The notes below the pieces were generated by a model. It was not told the DNA's origin. It did not search any database and was given only the letters and a program-made list of their open reading frames with translations. Positions 24,879-33,577 of a stretch of DNA of 50,535 nucleotides are shown one piece after another. Every line of letters begins with the position of its first letter. Positions within the stretch are counted from its first letter, which is position 1. This stretch comes from Bacteroidales bacterium (GTDB taxonomy: Bacteria > Bacteroidota > Bacteroidia > Bacteroidales > UBA932): contig JAQUBZ010000001.1 in NCBI GenBank assembly GCA_028686425.1, positions 1 through 50,535 of the forward strand, written 5' to 3'. Both the position numbers and the translations under genes were made by a program.

Positions 24879-25943
24879 TTATTTATTGGTCACAAAATAT
24901 ACACCTATAGGATTCAATCCTCCCGTATCAAATTTGTCGATTTTAACTCCTGCTGCCGAAAATACATACATATCACCATTTGACTTATAATCCGATGTCC
25001 CTATATATACATTTCCGCTGACAGGGTCGGCAGATATTGAATAAGCTTTTTCGACAGCCGTTCCATCGGTAATAAACTTACCTATAACACTCTCAGAAAT
25101 AGCATCATACACATAATATTCCGATACTGTATTCCAATTTGCATCATATTGGGAACTTATTATATAAAGTTTATCATTGGCCCCCATTGACATCCAATTT
25201 GCCTGCACATTACTGATTGTTGCAACAACATCTGATTGAGTATCAATCTTTTGTAAAGCACTCGGAACATCATTGTAGTTGCCGATGGAAATGAGATAAA
25301 CGTCCCCCTTGCTGTCTGCTGCCAGATATGTAGGATTGTCAACAACGTCCAAAGTCTTGATTACGCTCATTGTTGAAGGATTAACCACAGAAACCGTCTT
25401 TCCGTAATTTGGATAATTCATCCCCCCCGAATTGGCAACATATAGTTTGCCATTGGCAACTTCTACATTTTCAGGGTTGTCTCCTACTTTTACCGTACTC
25501 ATCAGAGAAAGGGAAGTTGTATCTATTTTACCAAGATACCCCTCATAATAAGTAACATACAGATTGCCATTATACGCTGTAAAATAACGGGGAGATCTCT
25601 TTTCCGCTTTAATCTCACCTATCAGCTTTCCTGAGCGATCCGTCACAAAGATAACTCCCGAATTGAAAACGGCAATATATATTTTTGAACCGTAAATAAA
25701 CATATCCTGAGCGGTATCGCCAAGTTTTTTCCCGTTCAGACTTTGAAATACTCCGTATGTCGGGGTCTTGGTATCGGGATTATAAAAGGTAAGCGAAGCA
25801 TCGTTTGAGCCGAAATTGCCGTTATTCAAAACGAAAGCACCAACTGTAACTTCCGGAATATCAGGTTCCGGTACCGGTTTCTTATCACAAGAAACCACGA
25901 TAAAACAAGCAAAAACTACAAATAATAAAATTCTTTTTTTCAT
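24879..25943 (-). CDS. btuG: BtuG-like surface cobalamin-binding beta-propeller lipoprotein
   Basis: 354 residues, a lipoprotein (MKKRILLFVVFACFIVVSC, Cys 19). The mature part begins VGAFVLNNGNFGSNDASLTFYNP and contains repeated blade-like units (YGSKIYIAVFNSG, YNGNLYVTYYEGYLGKID, ANGKLYVANSGG, DSKGDVYLISIGNY, ANDKLYIISSQYD, VSGNVYIGTSDYK), consistent with a seven-bladed propeller. This matches the length and N-terminal pattern of Bacteroides BtuG, a surface protein known to bind cobalamin extremely tightly and to sit on BtuB. The position directly after btuB supports the call. A generic YncE-like propeller is the alternative if context is ignored. Confidence 0.85.
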   Translation of the reverse strand: MKKRILLFVVFACFIVVSCDKKPVPEPDIPEVTVGAFVLNNGNFGSNDASLTFYNPDTKTPTYGVFQSLNGKKLGDTAQDMFIYGSKIYIAVFNSGVIFVTDRSGKLIGEIKAEKRSPRYFTAYNGNLYVTYYEGYLGKIDTTSLSLMSTVKVGDNPENVEVANGKLYVANSGGMNYPNYGKTVSVVNPSTMSVIKTLDVVDNPTYLAADSKGDVYLISIGNYNDVPSALQKIDTQSDVVATISNVQANWMSMGANDKLYIISSQYDANWNTVSEYYVYDAISESVIGKFITDGTAVEKAYSISADPVSGNVYIGTSDYKSNGDMYVFSAAGVKIDKFDTGGLNPIGVYFVTNK

Positions 25944-25954
25944 TACAATATATT

Positions 25955-28000
25955 TTAATAATTGATTTTTAAGGTCAGTCTGTAGGATCTTCCGGGCATC
26001 GGATAGTATTGAATTACATCATACATGCGATTAGTGAGATTAATAACCTCTCCCTGAATTTTCAACCTCAATCCAAATAATTCAAATCCTCGATTTACCG
26101 AAACGGTATGTTCAAAATAGCCGTCAATCCTATTGGAAGGCACATTTTGAGGCAAAGCATATCTGTCTCCGACTGCAGAAAGCATATAACTGAAATTCAC
26201 CCATTTGCTTAGCATGGAAACGTTCATGTTACCCGAATGAAGCGGAGTATATGGAATCTGATGTTTATATGTCTTTGATTGATAATCGGATACATCTACG
26301 GCATATTGGTATGAATAATTGCCTGATATTCCCAATTGCAGACCGGATGAGATTCCGAAAGTGGCAGAGATGTTTGCATCCACTCCGGCAATATCCACCT
26401 GTCCCATATTCATCATTTTCCAGATAAATAATGTTGGAATCGCCACAATTTTATCTTTAACTTTATTATAATAACTATCTACACTGATACTTGCATAATC
26501 CACTCCTTTATCGGGGCATTGTCCGCTCCAGGTAATTCCAACATTATATTGTGTAGCCCTTTCAGGCTTAAGATTGATGTTTCCGACCCTCGAATAGTAT
26601 AAATCATTAAAGGTCGGTACTCTGTAAACATCTTTATAAGAAGCTCTTACTCTGATATTATAGTCATTCGACAACTTATATGATATTCCCACGGCAGGTG
26701 ACAGGTTTTTTCTTGATGGAGCGGCAGTGCCGATTTTGACTTTTTCGGATACCATTGTCCCCAGCACACTTGCCGTCACCGTCAAACGCTCGTTTTTAAA
26801 CTGTCCAGCTATAGATGTCAGGGAATTAAACCTTTCGGGAAACGGGCATTCCGGTATTGTGGCATCAAGTGTATTGACAAACACATCTTCAGCCGCCGTA
26901 AAACACAGGTACTTATATGGAGCATACTGTAATGCCACCGATCCGTAATATTCCTGCTGTGCATATCGGTCATCCACCTTCCCCGATGGGTATTTTTCAT
27001 TTATGTCGGTATATCTGTTCCACGCATAGCTATACTTCAGGCTGCTCTTCAGCGCCCATTTTTCACTCAAATCTACTTCATATTTGGTATGAGCAAAGGC
27101 ATTTCTATCCCACAACCGTTCATTGGCATTTATATTATAAAGTACAACAGACCCCGGCAAACCTCTCTCGGAATCGAGATAATTGCCCTTAAATGAGAGT
27201 TTTCCCCCTTTATTGAAATTTCCATATACGTTTATCTCCCCACGCAAGGTCTTTACATCGCTGTTCAATCTGGTCTGAGTTGTCTCCTCCGTTCCGTTTT
27301 TCAGCTTGAAAGGGTATTCCCCTTTGGAGGTCAGATAGTCTCCCACCACGCTCACAGACCATTTTTCGCCCAATCTCTGTTCATACGTCAGGGAGGGATT
27401 ATATGTCCCGAATGAGGCAAATTTCATCTGAGCCGCCACATTTATCCCGGATTCCACAAAAATCGGTTTTATTGTGCTTATTTCAAGAGCACCTGCAGAG
27501 GCAAAAAGACGAGCGGTCCTGAAAATATTGTCCGACTGCCCTATGACCAAAGAGACCTGATCTACATTGTCGAGGGAAAAACGACTTATATCCACCTGTC
27601 CGCTCTGAACATTTGAAATTGCTATTCCATCGTATGAAACAGCGGTATGTTGTGCTCCCAGACTCCTGACGGAGACCGTTTTCAGACCTCCTATCCCTCC
27701 GTAATCCTTTATGTTCACCCCTGAAAAGCTTTTCAGAGCCTCATGAAGTTCGGAAATCCCCATTCTCTCAATTGCAGAGCGGTCAACCACCTGGACGGGA
27801 GCGGTTTGAAGAGTAGGTGCGGGTTTGGATGTGGCTATTACTTTTGACTCGGAAATAGTTCTGATTTTGGTTGAATCTTCTTTTGATTCAATGGTTTTCA
27901 CCACGACAGTATCTCCTTTTGATTGGGCAAAAGAAGACAGGCAGAGCATAAAACACGCTCCCACCATAGTTATAACCCTTTTCTTGAAAATCAGATGCAT
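25955..28000 (-). CDS. btuB: TonB-dependent cobalamin outer-membrane transporter
   Basis: 681 residues from the ATG at 27998-28000, which is preceded by AGGA 6 bp upstream; a TTG start 12 bp earlier is less likely. Signal peptide ends SSFAQ. The TonB-box/plug region runs through VIATSKPAPTLQTAPVQVVDRSAIERMGISELHEALKSFSGVNIKDYGGIGGLKTVSVRSLGAQHTAVSYDGI, and the barrel ends in the strand YRLTLKINY. Unlike SusC it has no N-terminal carboxypeptidase-like domain, as expected for BtuB. It is the first gene behind the minus-strand cobalamin riboswitch and leads btuG and btuFCD. It passes corrinoid from BtuG into the periplasm. Confidence 0.94.
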   Translation of the reverse strand: MHLIFKKRVITMVGACFMLCLSSFAQSKGDTVVVKTIESKEDSTKIRTISESKVIATSKPAPTLQTAPVQVVDRSAIERMGISELHEALKSFSGVNIKDYGGIGGLKTVSVRSLGAQHTAVSYDGIAISNVQSGQVDISRFSLDNVDQVSLVIGQSDNIFRTARLFASAGALEISTIKPIFVESGINVAAQMKFASFGTYNPSLTYEQRLGEKWSVSVVGDYLTSKGEYPFKLKNGTEETTQTRLNSDVKTLRGEINVYGNFNKGGKLSFKGNYLDSERGLPGSVVLYNINANERLWDRNAFAHTKYEVDLSEKWALKSSLKYSYAWNRYTDINEKYPSGKVDDRYAQQEYYGSVALQYAPYKYLCFTAAEDVFVNTLDATIPECPFPERFNSLTSIAGQFKNERLTVTASVLGTMVSEKVKIGTAAPSRKNLSPAVGISYKLSNDYNIRVRASYKDVYRVPTFNDLYYSRVGNINLKPERATQYNVGITWSGQCPDKGVDYASISVDSYYNKVKDKIVAIPTLFIWKMMNMGQVDIAGVDANISATFGISSGLQLGISGNYSYQYAVDVSDYQSKTYKHQIPYTPLHSGNMNVSMLSKWVNFSYMLSAVGDRYALPQNVPSNRIDGYFEHTVSVNRGFELFGLRLKIQGEVINLTNRMYDVIQYYPMPGRSYRLTLKINY

Positions 28001-28019
28001 TATATCCTGCAATTATGAA

Positions 28020-28190
28020 CTCTTTACCCGAGAGGTCTAATTAGTAAATAACTTTGGCAGGTTTTCTGACTTGTTCTCTTCGGACGCCTTCCCATCAAAA
28101 AGACAGTGGCAAAGAATGTCCGAAATGGAATAGAATTTACAGCTACGGGTACAGTTCCGGATTTACACCGGATTCCCTACACCAAAATCA
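28020..28190 (-). ncRNA. Cobalamin riboswitch upstream of btuB
   Basis: Read on the minus strand, the conserved blocks appear in order: GGGAATCCGGTG (ending near 28167), ACTGTACCCGTAGCTGTAA (28139-28155 region), GCCACTG, GATGGGAAGGCG, and AAGTCAGAAAACCTGCC (near 28058-28074). After the aptamer, a hairpin at 28020-28034 (CTCT/AGAG stem) shows CGGGTA in its loop, exactly complementary to TACCCG in the aptamer's L5 loop, the kissing contact that marks this class. The btuB start codon is 20 nt further on, so the platform is likely translational. There is no U-run typical of termination. Confidence 0.95.
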
Positions 28191-28196
28191 CAGCGG

Positions 28197-28228
28197 CAAA
28201 TGTATTACAGAATTTTCAATAATACAAC
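28197..28228 (-). promoter_or_regulatory. Promoter of the btu operon, inside the 3' end of cobS
   Basis: On the minus strand, TACATTTG (28197-28204) is a perfect -7 element abutting the cobS stop codon, with GTTG (28225-28228) 20 bp upstream. Transcription would start near 28192, just before the aptamer. Confidence 0.6.
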
Positions 28229-28981
28229 AAAATAAAGAAGAATTGTTATTTCCGAGATTTGTTCAATCGCCCCAAGACAGTCCCCCGTATATCCTCCGAT
28301 GCGCCTTTCAAAATATTTTTTAGCACCTAACAAAATAATTGCCAGAGGAATAAGTACGAGACAATACTGCCAATGATATACTACACACACCATAAGGGGG
28401 GCAAGTCCGAACAGATACAGCCCGACAACTTCCCTCCATGTCCACGATTTCTCGACAGGCTTAATCTTGCTTGTACCGTCATCACGGGCATATTTCGATA
28501 CAAAAACCATATTGCCGGACACAAACCTGGCCAAAGAATGGTATGTAATGAAGACTAACGGAACAGCTGTCGTCCCTTCTATTTCACCTCGGGAAAAGAT
28601 TGAAACCAAAGCAAAAAACTTCAACCCGAACAGCAGAATCAGTGCTATTGTACCAAAAGAGCCGATTCTGCTATCCTTCATTATATCAAGGATTTTGGAT
28701 TTTGACGTGCCTCCTCCGAATCCATCAGCCATATCTGCAAATCCGTCTTCATGAAAACACCCTGTCGTCAGCACACCTGCCACCAAAGAGAGTATGACGG
28801 CTATATTGACACCAAAAGCCAACTCGGCGGCAACGAACACTCCATAAGAAATCGCACCGACAATCCATCCCACAAAAGAGAAATAACGAATAGCCGTATT
28901 TACAATATTGTCCGAATAATCCCTGATGCGCGGAACAGGAATCCGCGTATAAAACATCAATGCTGCTAAAAATGACTTCAT
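28205..28981 (-). CDS. cobS: Adenosylcobinamide-GDP ribazoletransferase (cobalamin synthase)
   Basis: 258 residues with several membrane helices and the CobS signature GCFHEDGFADMADGFGGGTSKSKILDIMKDSRIGSFGTIAL (Asp-rich, about residues 77-117). It also has the N-terminal LAALMFYTRIPVP. CobS joins AdoCbi-GDP (from CobU) to alpha-ribazole (from CobT/CobC) in the inner membrane, completing the nucleotide loop. It lies on the opposite strand from cobUTC, and upstream of the btuB riboswitch, so neither riboswitch leader covers it. A -7 element TAAATTTG (minus, 28986-28993) ends 4 nt before its start codon, which would give an almost leaderless mRNA. Confidence 0.95.
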   Translation of the reverse strand: MKSFLAALMFYTRIPVPRIRDYSDNIVNTAIRYFSFVGWIVGAISYGVFVAAELAFGVNIAVILSLVAGVLTTGCFHEDGFADMADGFGGGTSKSKILDIMKDSRIGSFGTIALILLFGLKFFALVSIFSRGEIEGTTAVPLVFITYHSLARFVSGNMVFVSKYARDDGTSKIKPVEKSWTWREVVGLYLFGLAPLMVCVVYHWQYCLVLIPLAIILLGAKKYFERRIGGYTGDCLGAIEQISEITILLYFVVLLKIL

Positions 28982-29014
28982 GATGCAAATTTAGCCAAAA
29001 AAGCATGAAATGGG

Positions 29015-29926
29015 CTAAAAATACGAATCCGTATAGCTGATGGCGACAATAGTGGCTCCGTTGCGGAATGCATCGGCTATCTCTTCTTCACCACGTGCGA
29101 CCGTACAGCGGCAGCTGTTAGCCCCGGTAATCTCACGAACTCTGACTTTACCAATCTTTTTGCCCGACTCGATACCGCTCATATTGGTTACGGCAAATAG
29201 AAAAAACACATCTCCGTCGCGCACTCCTATATTTTCACCGCAACTAAGGTATAACTCTTCAAGTTTCCCCCTTTTGTTGAATTTGCTCAATTGGATAAGA
29301 GAGGCTTTGTATCTGAAATTGGCTTCAATATAGTTCTGCACATACATATTCATATTGTAGAGAACCGAACTTTCGGCATTTTCGGCAGTAGATCCCGTAT
29401 TTGTGAAAATTATGATTCTGCTTGGAATATCCTGCTGCTTTTCAGAATCATAAGCATATAAAGTCAGTTCGATTCGTGAACGAAATGTCTCTTTCTGATC
29501 CTTAACTTCACTTGTCAGCGAATAGGCTGACACATACACTGTCAGATAATACCTTGCCTGATCGAATTGGGACAATATATTTTCTCTGCGACTTATGTCG
29601 TAAGGATGTGAGGGGACAATGTTCTTGTGGTAACTCACCGGAGGAAATACCGATTGCGGACGTCCCACGCCATATTCTTCAACATCAATGACATCAAGTC
29701 GCCCCTTACGATTAATCGCATTCATAAACTGATCTCTGATATATTGGAACATTCCCAAAGTAATATTCGGTACACTCGTAAAATTATCGACCACAATTGT
29801 TTCTCTTTGAGGAATAATAAGATTCGGCTCATCCGGAAGAGGAGTGGTTACGGTCTGCGCATTAATATTTACAGTTGCAACAGCGACTGCAAGCATCATC
29901 AACAACGATACGATTATCTTCTTCAT
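29015..29926 (-). CDS. Secreted protein of unknown function, CsgG/FlgT-like in pattern
   Basis: 303 residues with a Sec signal peptide (cut after NINAQ, about residue 24). The N-terminal part (TIVVDNFTSVPNITLGMFQYIRDQFMNAINRKGRLDVIDVEEYG) resembles the opening strand and helix of CsgG/LpoB-like domains that assemble or sense envelope structures. The C-terminal part (CGENIGVRDGDVFFLFAVTNMSGIESGKKIGKVRVREITGANSCRCTVARGEEEIADAFRNGATIV) resembles the FlgT C-terminal beta domain. It has a consensus promoter upstream. Its stop is 33 bp before cobS, so read-through into cobS is possible. Function is unknown and the domain likeness is by eye. Confidence 0.7.
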   Translation of the reverse strand: MKKIIVSLLMMLAVAVATVNINAQTVTTPLPDEPNLIIPQRETIVVDNFTSVPNITLGMFQYIRDQFMNAINRKGRLDVIDVEEYGVGRPQSVFPPVSYHKNIVPSHPYDISRRENILSQFDQARYYLTVYVSAYSLTSEVKDQKETFRSRIELTLYAYDSEKQQDIPSRIIIFTNTGSTAENAESSVLYNMNMYVQNYIEANFRYKASLIQLSKFNKRGKLEELYLSCGENIGVRDGDVFFLFAVTNMSGIESGKKIGKVRVREITGANSCRCTVARGEEEIADAFRNGATIVAISYTDSYF

Positions 29927-29958
29927 GACTATAAATATTTAATTACAAATTAACCTGA

Positions 29959-29988
29959 CAAAGGTACATAAATTGAAGCACTATCAAA
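29959..29988 (-). promoter_or_regulatory. Consensus promoter of the CsgG/FlgT-like gene
   Basis: Minus strand: TTTG (29985-29988), 18 bp, TACCTTTG (29959-29966). The -7 box is perfect and lies 33 bp upstream of the start codon. Confidence 0.65.
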
Positions 29989-30090
29989 AATACATCGATG
30001 CAATTACGTGATATTACTTATAAGGTCACAAGGTCACATTATTCTCCGCATTTTTGCGAAGTAAATAACATCTATGCTCCGCATCTCCAC

Positions 30091-30128
30091 AAAAAAGAGG
30101 TGCAATCGCTTGGATTACACCTCTTTTG
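30091..30128 (-). terminator. Hairpin terminator after the OmpA/TPR lipoprotein gene
   Basis: Arms at 30093-30107 and 30113-30127 pair over 15 bp with one mismatch (AAAAGAGGTG...CACCTCTTTT). On the minus strand the stem is followed by a U-run. It lies 27 bp downstream of the gene's stop codon. Confidence 0.85.
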
Positions 30129-30154
30129 AATATTTATTGTCTTTCGACTTTTAA

Positions 30155-31798
30155 TTATCTGACCTTTGCAAATTCTACGTCAGTGGCAATTCTCTTGGCA
30201 TAGTCGGCTCTCTTGACAGCTGTCTCAAGTTCTTTCTTGGCAGTTGCAGTATCGCCTTTACGTGCAGCGATAATTGCTTTCTGATATGCAGCGTGTGGGC
30301 ATTTGCAAGTAACGGCAGCGGAAGCTTTGTCAAGCTGATTGGTCAAAATGTAGGCAAGACCTTCATTTTCGTCACCTGTGCCTGCAAGTTTGGCAACAGC
30401 GTCGTTGTATTTTCCGTTAAGGATGTCAAGAACAGCAGCATTGGCTTTGGCTTGAGGACGATGTGATTCTGCAAACCATTTAGCAGCTTCAGTGTTATTT
30501 CCTTCGCGCATAGCGATAACACCCATTGCATTTTTGTAATAGCAATTCTTTTTGTCCATCTTGTTCAACAGAGATTTGGCAGCCGAATTGTTGCCCTCCA
30601 TCAAATTGATGGCAGCTGCATTGTATTTAGCGCGGTCACTATTGAATTTGCTGATAGCTTTCTGATAAATGTTCAATTTGTCTTTGTTCTCCTTTACAAG
30701 AGTTGCTGCGCGAAGAAGGGCTTCTTCGTCAAGAACGTCTATATTGCTTTCAACAAGTTGTTGAAGTTCTTCTGCAGTGTAATTGGTGTATTCGATATTG
30801 GCAATAAATCTTGCACGGCGGAGTTCAGGAAGAATATTTTTGGCAAGTGTCTGATACACAGCTGACATATTCTTGATCTCTCTTTCGCGGACGTTAGGAT
30901 CGCTGTACATTGAAAGAACGCGGATAATAAGATCTTTATCTTCAATGGTAGAGTTGTTTACCAATTCCTGGAAACCTTCCCAATCTTCACCTATGCTCTT
31001 TGCATTGACTTCACCTGTTTCAAGTTTCTTGGTGATTTTATTGAAAGCCTTGGTTGCAGATTTTTCACGATTTGCAGAGAGCTTGTCATTCAATGTAATC
31101 GCTCCTTCAGGAGATGCATACGCAACGATGTCTGTGCTCTTAACCTCTCTGCGTTCATCTTTTGCAAGATCTTTAAGAGTGGTTTCAAAAGCTTTGATGT
31201 CATCGGATTTGATTTGTGAAGGACGTACTGTAGCACTATTTACAAGATAAAGAATCTGTGCTTCAGCTGTTTCAGGGATAACTTCCTGATAATTGTCTTT
31301 CATAAGATCAAAAGCACCCGACTTTTCAACAAGCATGTAAGTGGTGTTGGCACCGTCCGCTATCTTGATGTCCTGAGGAAATTCAAAATCTTTACCCTTG
31401 AAAATTACTTTTGCACGAGCAACAAGCTGTGATTTTTCCATTCCCGGAACATAATCGAAGTGAATACGTTCTGAAATTGTAGCCCCCTCTTCGGTAACTG
31501 TCTTATAGTTGTCGGTGATTTTTTCGCCCTGATAAACAAATGATTTGCCTTGAACTTCACCACCATTGTAAACCAATACAGGAACGATTTCCAATACTGC
31601 TTTAGGATTAAAATATTCTGCAGGGAATGTTACATCGACAGTAGCATCAATGTTACCTGCTATTACTTCAAGAACTTCAGGATTGCAGACGATTTTAACC
31701 TGGTCTGCAGCTTCAATCATTTTTGAAGGATTGTTACATGAAACCATGGCAAATGCTGCAAATGCCACGAACAATACTTTTAGTAGATTTTTTTTCAT
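30155..31798 (-). CDS. OmpA-like lipoprotein with TPR-type repeats
   Basis: 547 residues, a lipoprotein (MKKNLLKVLFVAFAAFAMVSC, Cys 21). Residues about 30-180 are beta-rich (VKIVCNPEVLEVIAGNIDATVDVTFPAEYF). Residues about 185-270 resemble a peptidoglycan-binding OmpA domain (YLVNSATVRPSQIKSDDIKAFETTLKDL ... IVAYASPEGAITLNDKLSANREKSATKAF). The C-terminal third is made of TPR-like helix pairs (YNAAAINLMEGNNSAAKSLL; KNAMGVIAMREGNNTEAAKWFAE; NAAVLDILNGKYNDAVAKLAG; AYQKAIIAARKGDTATAKKELETAV). The likely role is anchoring the outer membrane to the wall and holding partners. It is transcribed alone, with a -7 box at 31856-31863 and its own terminator. Confidence 0.82.
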   Translation of the reverse strand: MKKNLLKVLFVAFAAFAMVSCNNPSKMIEAADQVKIVCNPEVLEVIAGNIDATVDVTFPAEYFNPKAVLEIVPVLVYNGGEVQGKSFVYQGEKITDNYKTVTEEGATISERIHFDYVPGMEKSQLVARAKVIFKGKDFEFPQDIKIADGANTTYMLVEKSGAFDLMKDNYQEVIPETAEAQILYLVNSATVRPSQIKSDDIKAFETTLKDLAKDERREVKSTDIVAYASPEGAITLNDKLSANREKSATKAFNKITKKLETGEVNAKSIGEDWEGFQELVNNSTIEDKDLIIRVLSMYSDPNVREREIKNMSAVYQTLAKNILPELRRARFIANIEYTNYTAEELQQLVESNIDVLDEEALLRAATLVKENKDKLNIYQKAISKFNSDRAKYNAAAINLMEGNNSAAKSLLNKMDKKNCYYKNAMGVIAMREGNNTEAAKWFAESHRPQAKANAAVLDILNGKYNDAVAKLAGTGDENEGLAYILTNQLDKASAAVTCKCPHAAYQKAIIAARKGDTATAKKELETAVKRADYAKRIATDVEFAKVR

Positions 31799-31855
31799 AA
31801 TAAAATATGTTATTTAGTTATTTATTAATTATGTGCGCTTGAGTGCATATAAATG

Positions 31856-31863
31856 CAAATATA
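31856..31863 (-). promoter_or_regulatory. -7 element of the OmpA/TPR lipoprotein gene
   Basis: Minus strand TATATTTG, a perfect TAnnTTTG, 58 bp upstream of the start codon. No clear -33 box is seen. Confidence 0.5.
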
Positions 31864-31891
31864 ACACATTTATTTTTTAGATAAAAATTTA

Positions 31892-31899
31892 TAACTTTG
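31892..31899 (+). promoter_or_regulatory. -7 element of the NtrC-like/LptE/SecG operon
   Basis: TAACTTTG, a perfect TAnnTTTG, with TTTA 19 bp upstream (31869-31872). The ATG of the first gene begins 7 nt after the box, so the message would have almost no leader. Confidence 0.55.
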
Positions 31900-31905
31900 C
31901 ATATT

Positions 31906-33045
31906 ATGGATTTGGTACAAATTAAACAACGTTTTGGAATTATCGGCGATAATCCCGAATTAAACCGCTCCCTTGAAATTGCCAGGCAGGTGGCAAGTAC
32001 CGATTTGTCTGTCTTGATTACAGGTGAAAGCGGTGTGGGTAAGGAAGTTATTCCACAAATCATACATCAGAACAGTCCACGAAAACATGGGATTTATATA
32101 GCAGTCAATTGTGGTGCGATACCCGAAGGAACCATCGATTCCGAACTTTTCGGTCACGAAAAAGGATCTTTTACCGGAGCAATGGAGACAAGAAAAGGTT
32201 ATTTTGAAGAGGCTGACGGAGGGACATTATTTCTCGATGAAGTGGCGGAACTGCCCCTTTCCACCCAGGTAAGATTGTTGAGAGTGCTTCAAACCGGTGA
32301 ATTTTTAAAGGTAGGGTCTTCAAAAGTGCAAAAGACTGATGTACGTGTCATCGCAGCAACAAATATCAATCTGATGAACGCTATCAGCATAGGTCGTTTC
32401 AGGGAAGATTTGTTTTACAGGTTGAATACAGTCCCCATCAAGGTTCCTCCATTGAGAGAAAGAAAAGAGGATATTCATCTGTTATTCAAGAAGTTTGCTC
32501 TTGATTTTGCAGATAGGTACATGATGCCGGCAATAAGATTGAATTCTGACGCAGTAGAGTTGCTTGAGTCATACAGATGGCCCGGAAATGTCAGACAACT
32601 GAAGAGCGTTGCCGAACAAATATCGGTACTGGAGCATGACAGACAAATTACCGCAGAGGTACTTAGAAGATATTTACCCGTTGACGGGCCGGACAAATTA
32701 CCGGTACGTGCAGCAGACGCCAATGCCAATGCTGAATATATGAGCGACAGGGACATTATTTTCAAAATTTTGTTTCAGCTTCGTAAAGATGTTGATGAAT
32801 TGAAGTCGCAAATGGAGGGAAACGAACCTGCATCACATACATCACAACAGAGTTTGGTTCCTTCTTTGCTGATTAATCCCGAAGATGTCAGGGATGTGGC
32901 TACATTTTCGATTCAGGATGTAAATGCCGATTTGATTAAAAAGGCGCTTGAAAAACACTCCGGTAAAAGAAAGGCGGCAGCCGAAGAACTTGGCATTTCC
33001 GAAAGGACATTATACAGAAAAATTAAAGAATTGGGGATTGAATAA
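31906..33045 (+). CDS. Sigma-54-dependent transcriptional activator without a receiver domain
   Basis: 379 residues from the ATG at 31906; a TTG 9 bp earlier would lie within the -7 box. The AAA+ domain starts almost at once: Walker A GESGVGKE (40-47), GSFTGA (87-92, a common variant of the sigma-54 contact loop GAFTGA), Walker B GGTLFLDE (105-112), and the arginine-rich region RFREDLFYRLN. The C-terminus is a Fis-type helix-turn-helix (KKALEKHSGKRKAAAEELGISERTLYRKIKELGIE). No N-terminal sensor or receiver is present. It may be constitutively active or controlled by partners. It overlaps lptE by one base. Confidence 0.92.
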   Translation: MDLVQIKQRFGIIGDNPELNRSLEIARQVASTDLSVLITGESGVGKEVIPQIIHQNSPRKHGIYIAVNCGAIPEGTIDSELFGHEKGSFTGAMETRKGYFEEADGGTLFLDEVAELPLSTQVRLLRVLQTGEFLKVGSSKVQKTDVRVIAATNINLMNAISIGRFREDLFYRLNTVPIKVPPLRERKEDIHLLFKKFALDFADRYMMPAIRLNSDAVELLESYRWPGNVRQLKSVAEQISVLEHDRQITAEVLRRYLPVDGPDKLPVRAADANANAEYMSDRDIIFKILFQLRKDVDELKSQMEGNEPASHTSQQSLVPSLLINPEDVRDVATFSIQDVNADLIKKALEKHSGKRKAAAEELGISERTLYRKIKELGIE

Positions 33046-33560
33046 TGAAACCTATCAGACTAATAACCACGGCCATTGCACTGATTATCACTGTGTTTTC
33101 CATTAGCGGATGCTGGTTTTACTCTTTCAGCGGCACCTCTATCAAGCCTGATGTAAAGACTATCTGCATTGAACCTGTTGAAAACAAAGCATTGAAGATA
33201 AATCCGTCTTTGGCCAACTCTCTGACTGAAGCCTTAAACGACAAGTATCGCAAGCTGACAAACCTTGAGCAGGTAAGCGATGTGGGAGATTTGAATGTTT
33301 CGGCAATAATAGAGTCCTATGATGTCAGACCTTCTGCCGTTACCGCCGATGAAGTTGCAGCCCAGAACAGACTTACCGTCACGGTCAAGGTCAAATTTGT
33401 CAACGAAAAGCACCCTGAAGAGAATTTCGAAAAGCAATTTGCCGGATTTGAGGATTACGATTCCCAACGCTCCCTTGATGAGGTTGAAGCCACTCTTTGT
33501 GATTCGATTATCGAAAAAATAGTTGAAGATATATTTAATGCAACAGTTGCCAATTGGTAG
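33045..33560 (+). CDS. lptE: LptE-like LPS-assembly lipoprotein
   Basis: 171 residues, a lipoprotein (ending VFSISGC, Cys 23; then WFYSFSGTSIKPDVKTICIEPVENKALKINPSLANSLTEALNDKY). The pattern of a first strand, a long helix and a final KFVNEKHPEENFEKQFAGFEDYD ... ATLCDSIIEKIVEDIFNATVANW matches Bacteroidetes LptE. LptE plugs the LptD barrel that places lipopolysaccharide in the outer leaflet. It starts at a TAATG junction with the activator gene. Confidence 0.87.
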   Translation: MKPIRLITTAIALIITVFSISGCWFYSFSGTSIKPDVKTICIEPVENKALKINPSLANSLTEALNDKYRKLTNLEQVSDVGDLNVSAIIESYDVRPSAVTADEVAAQNRLTVTVKVKFVNEKHPEENFEKQFAGFEDYDSQRSLDEVEATLCDSIIEKIVEDIFNATVANW

Positions 33561-33577
33561 CTATAATATTAAAGGAC

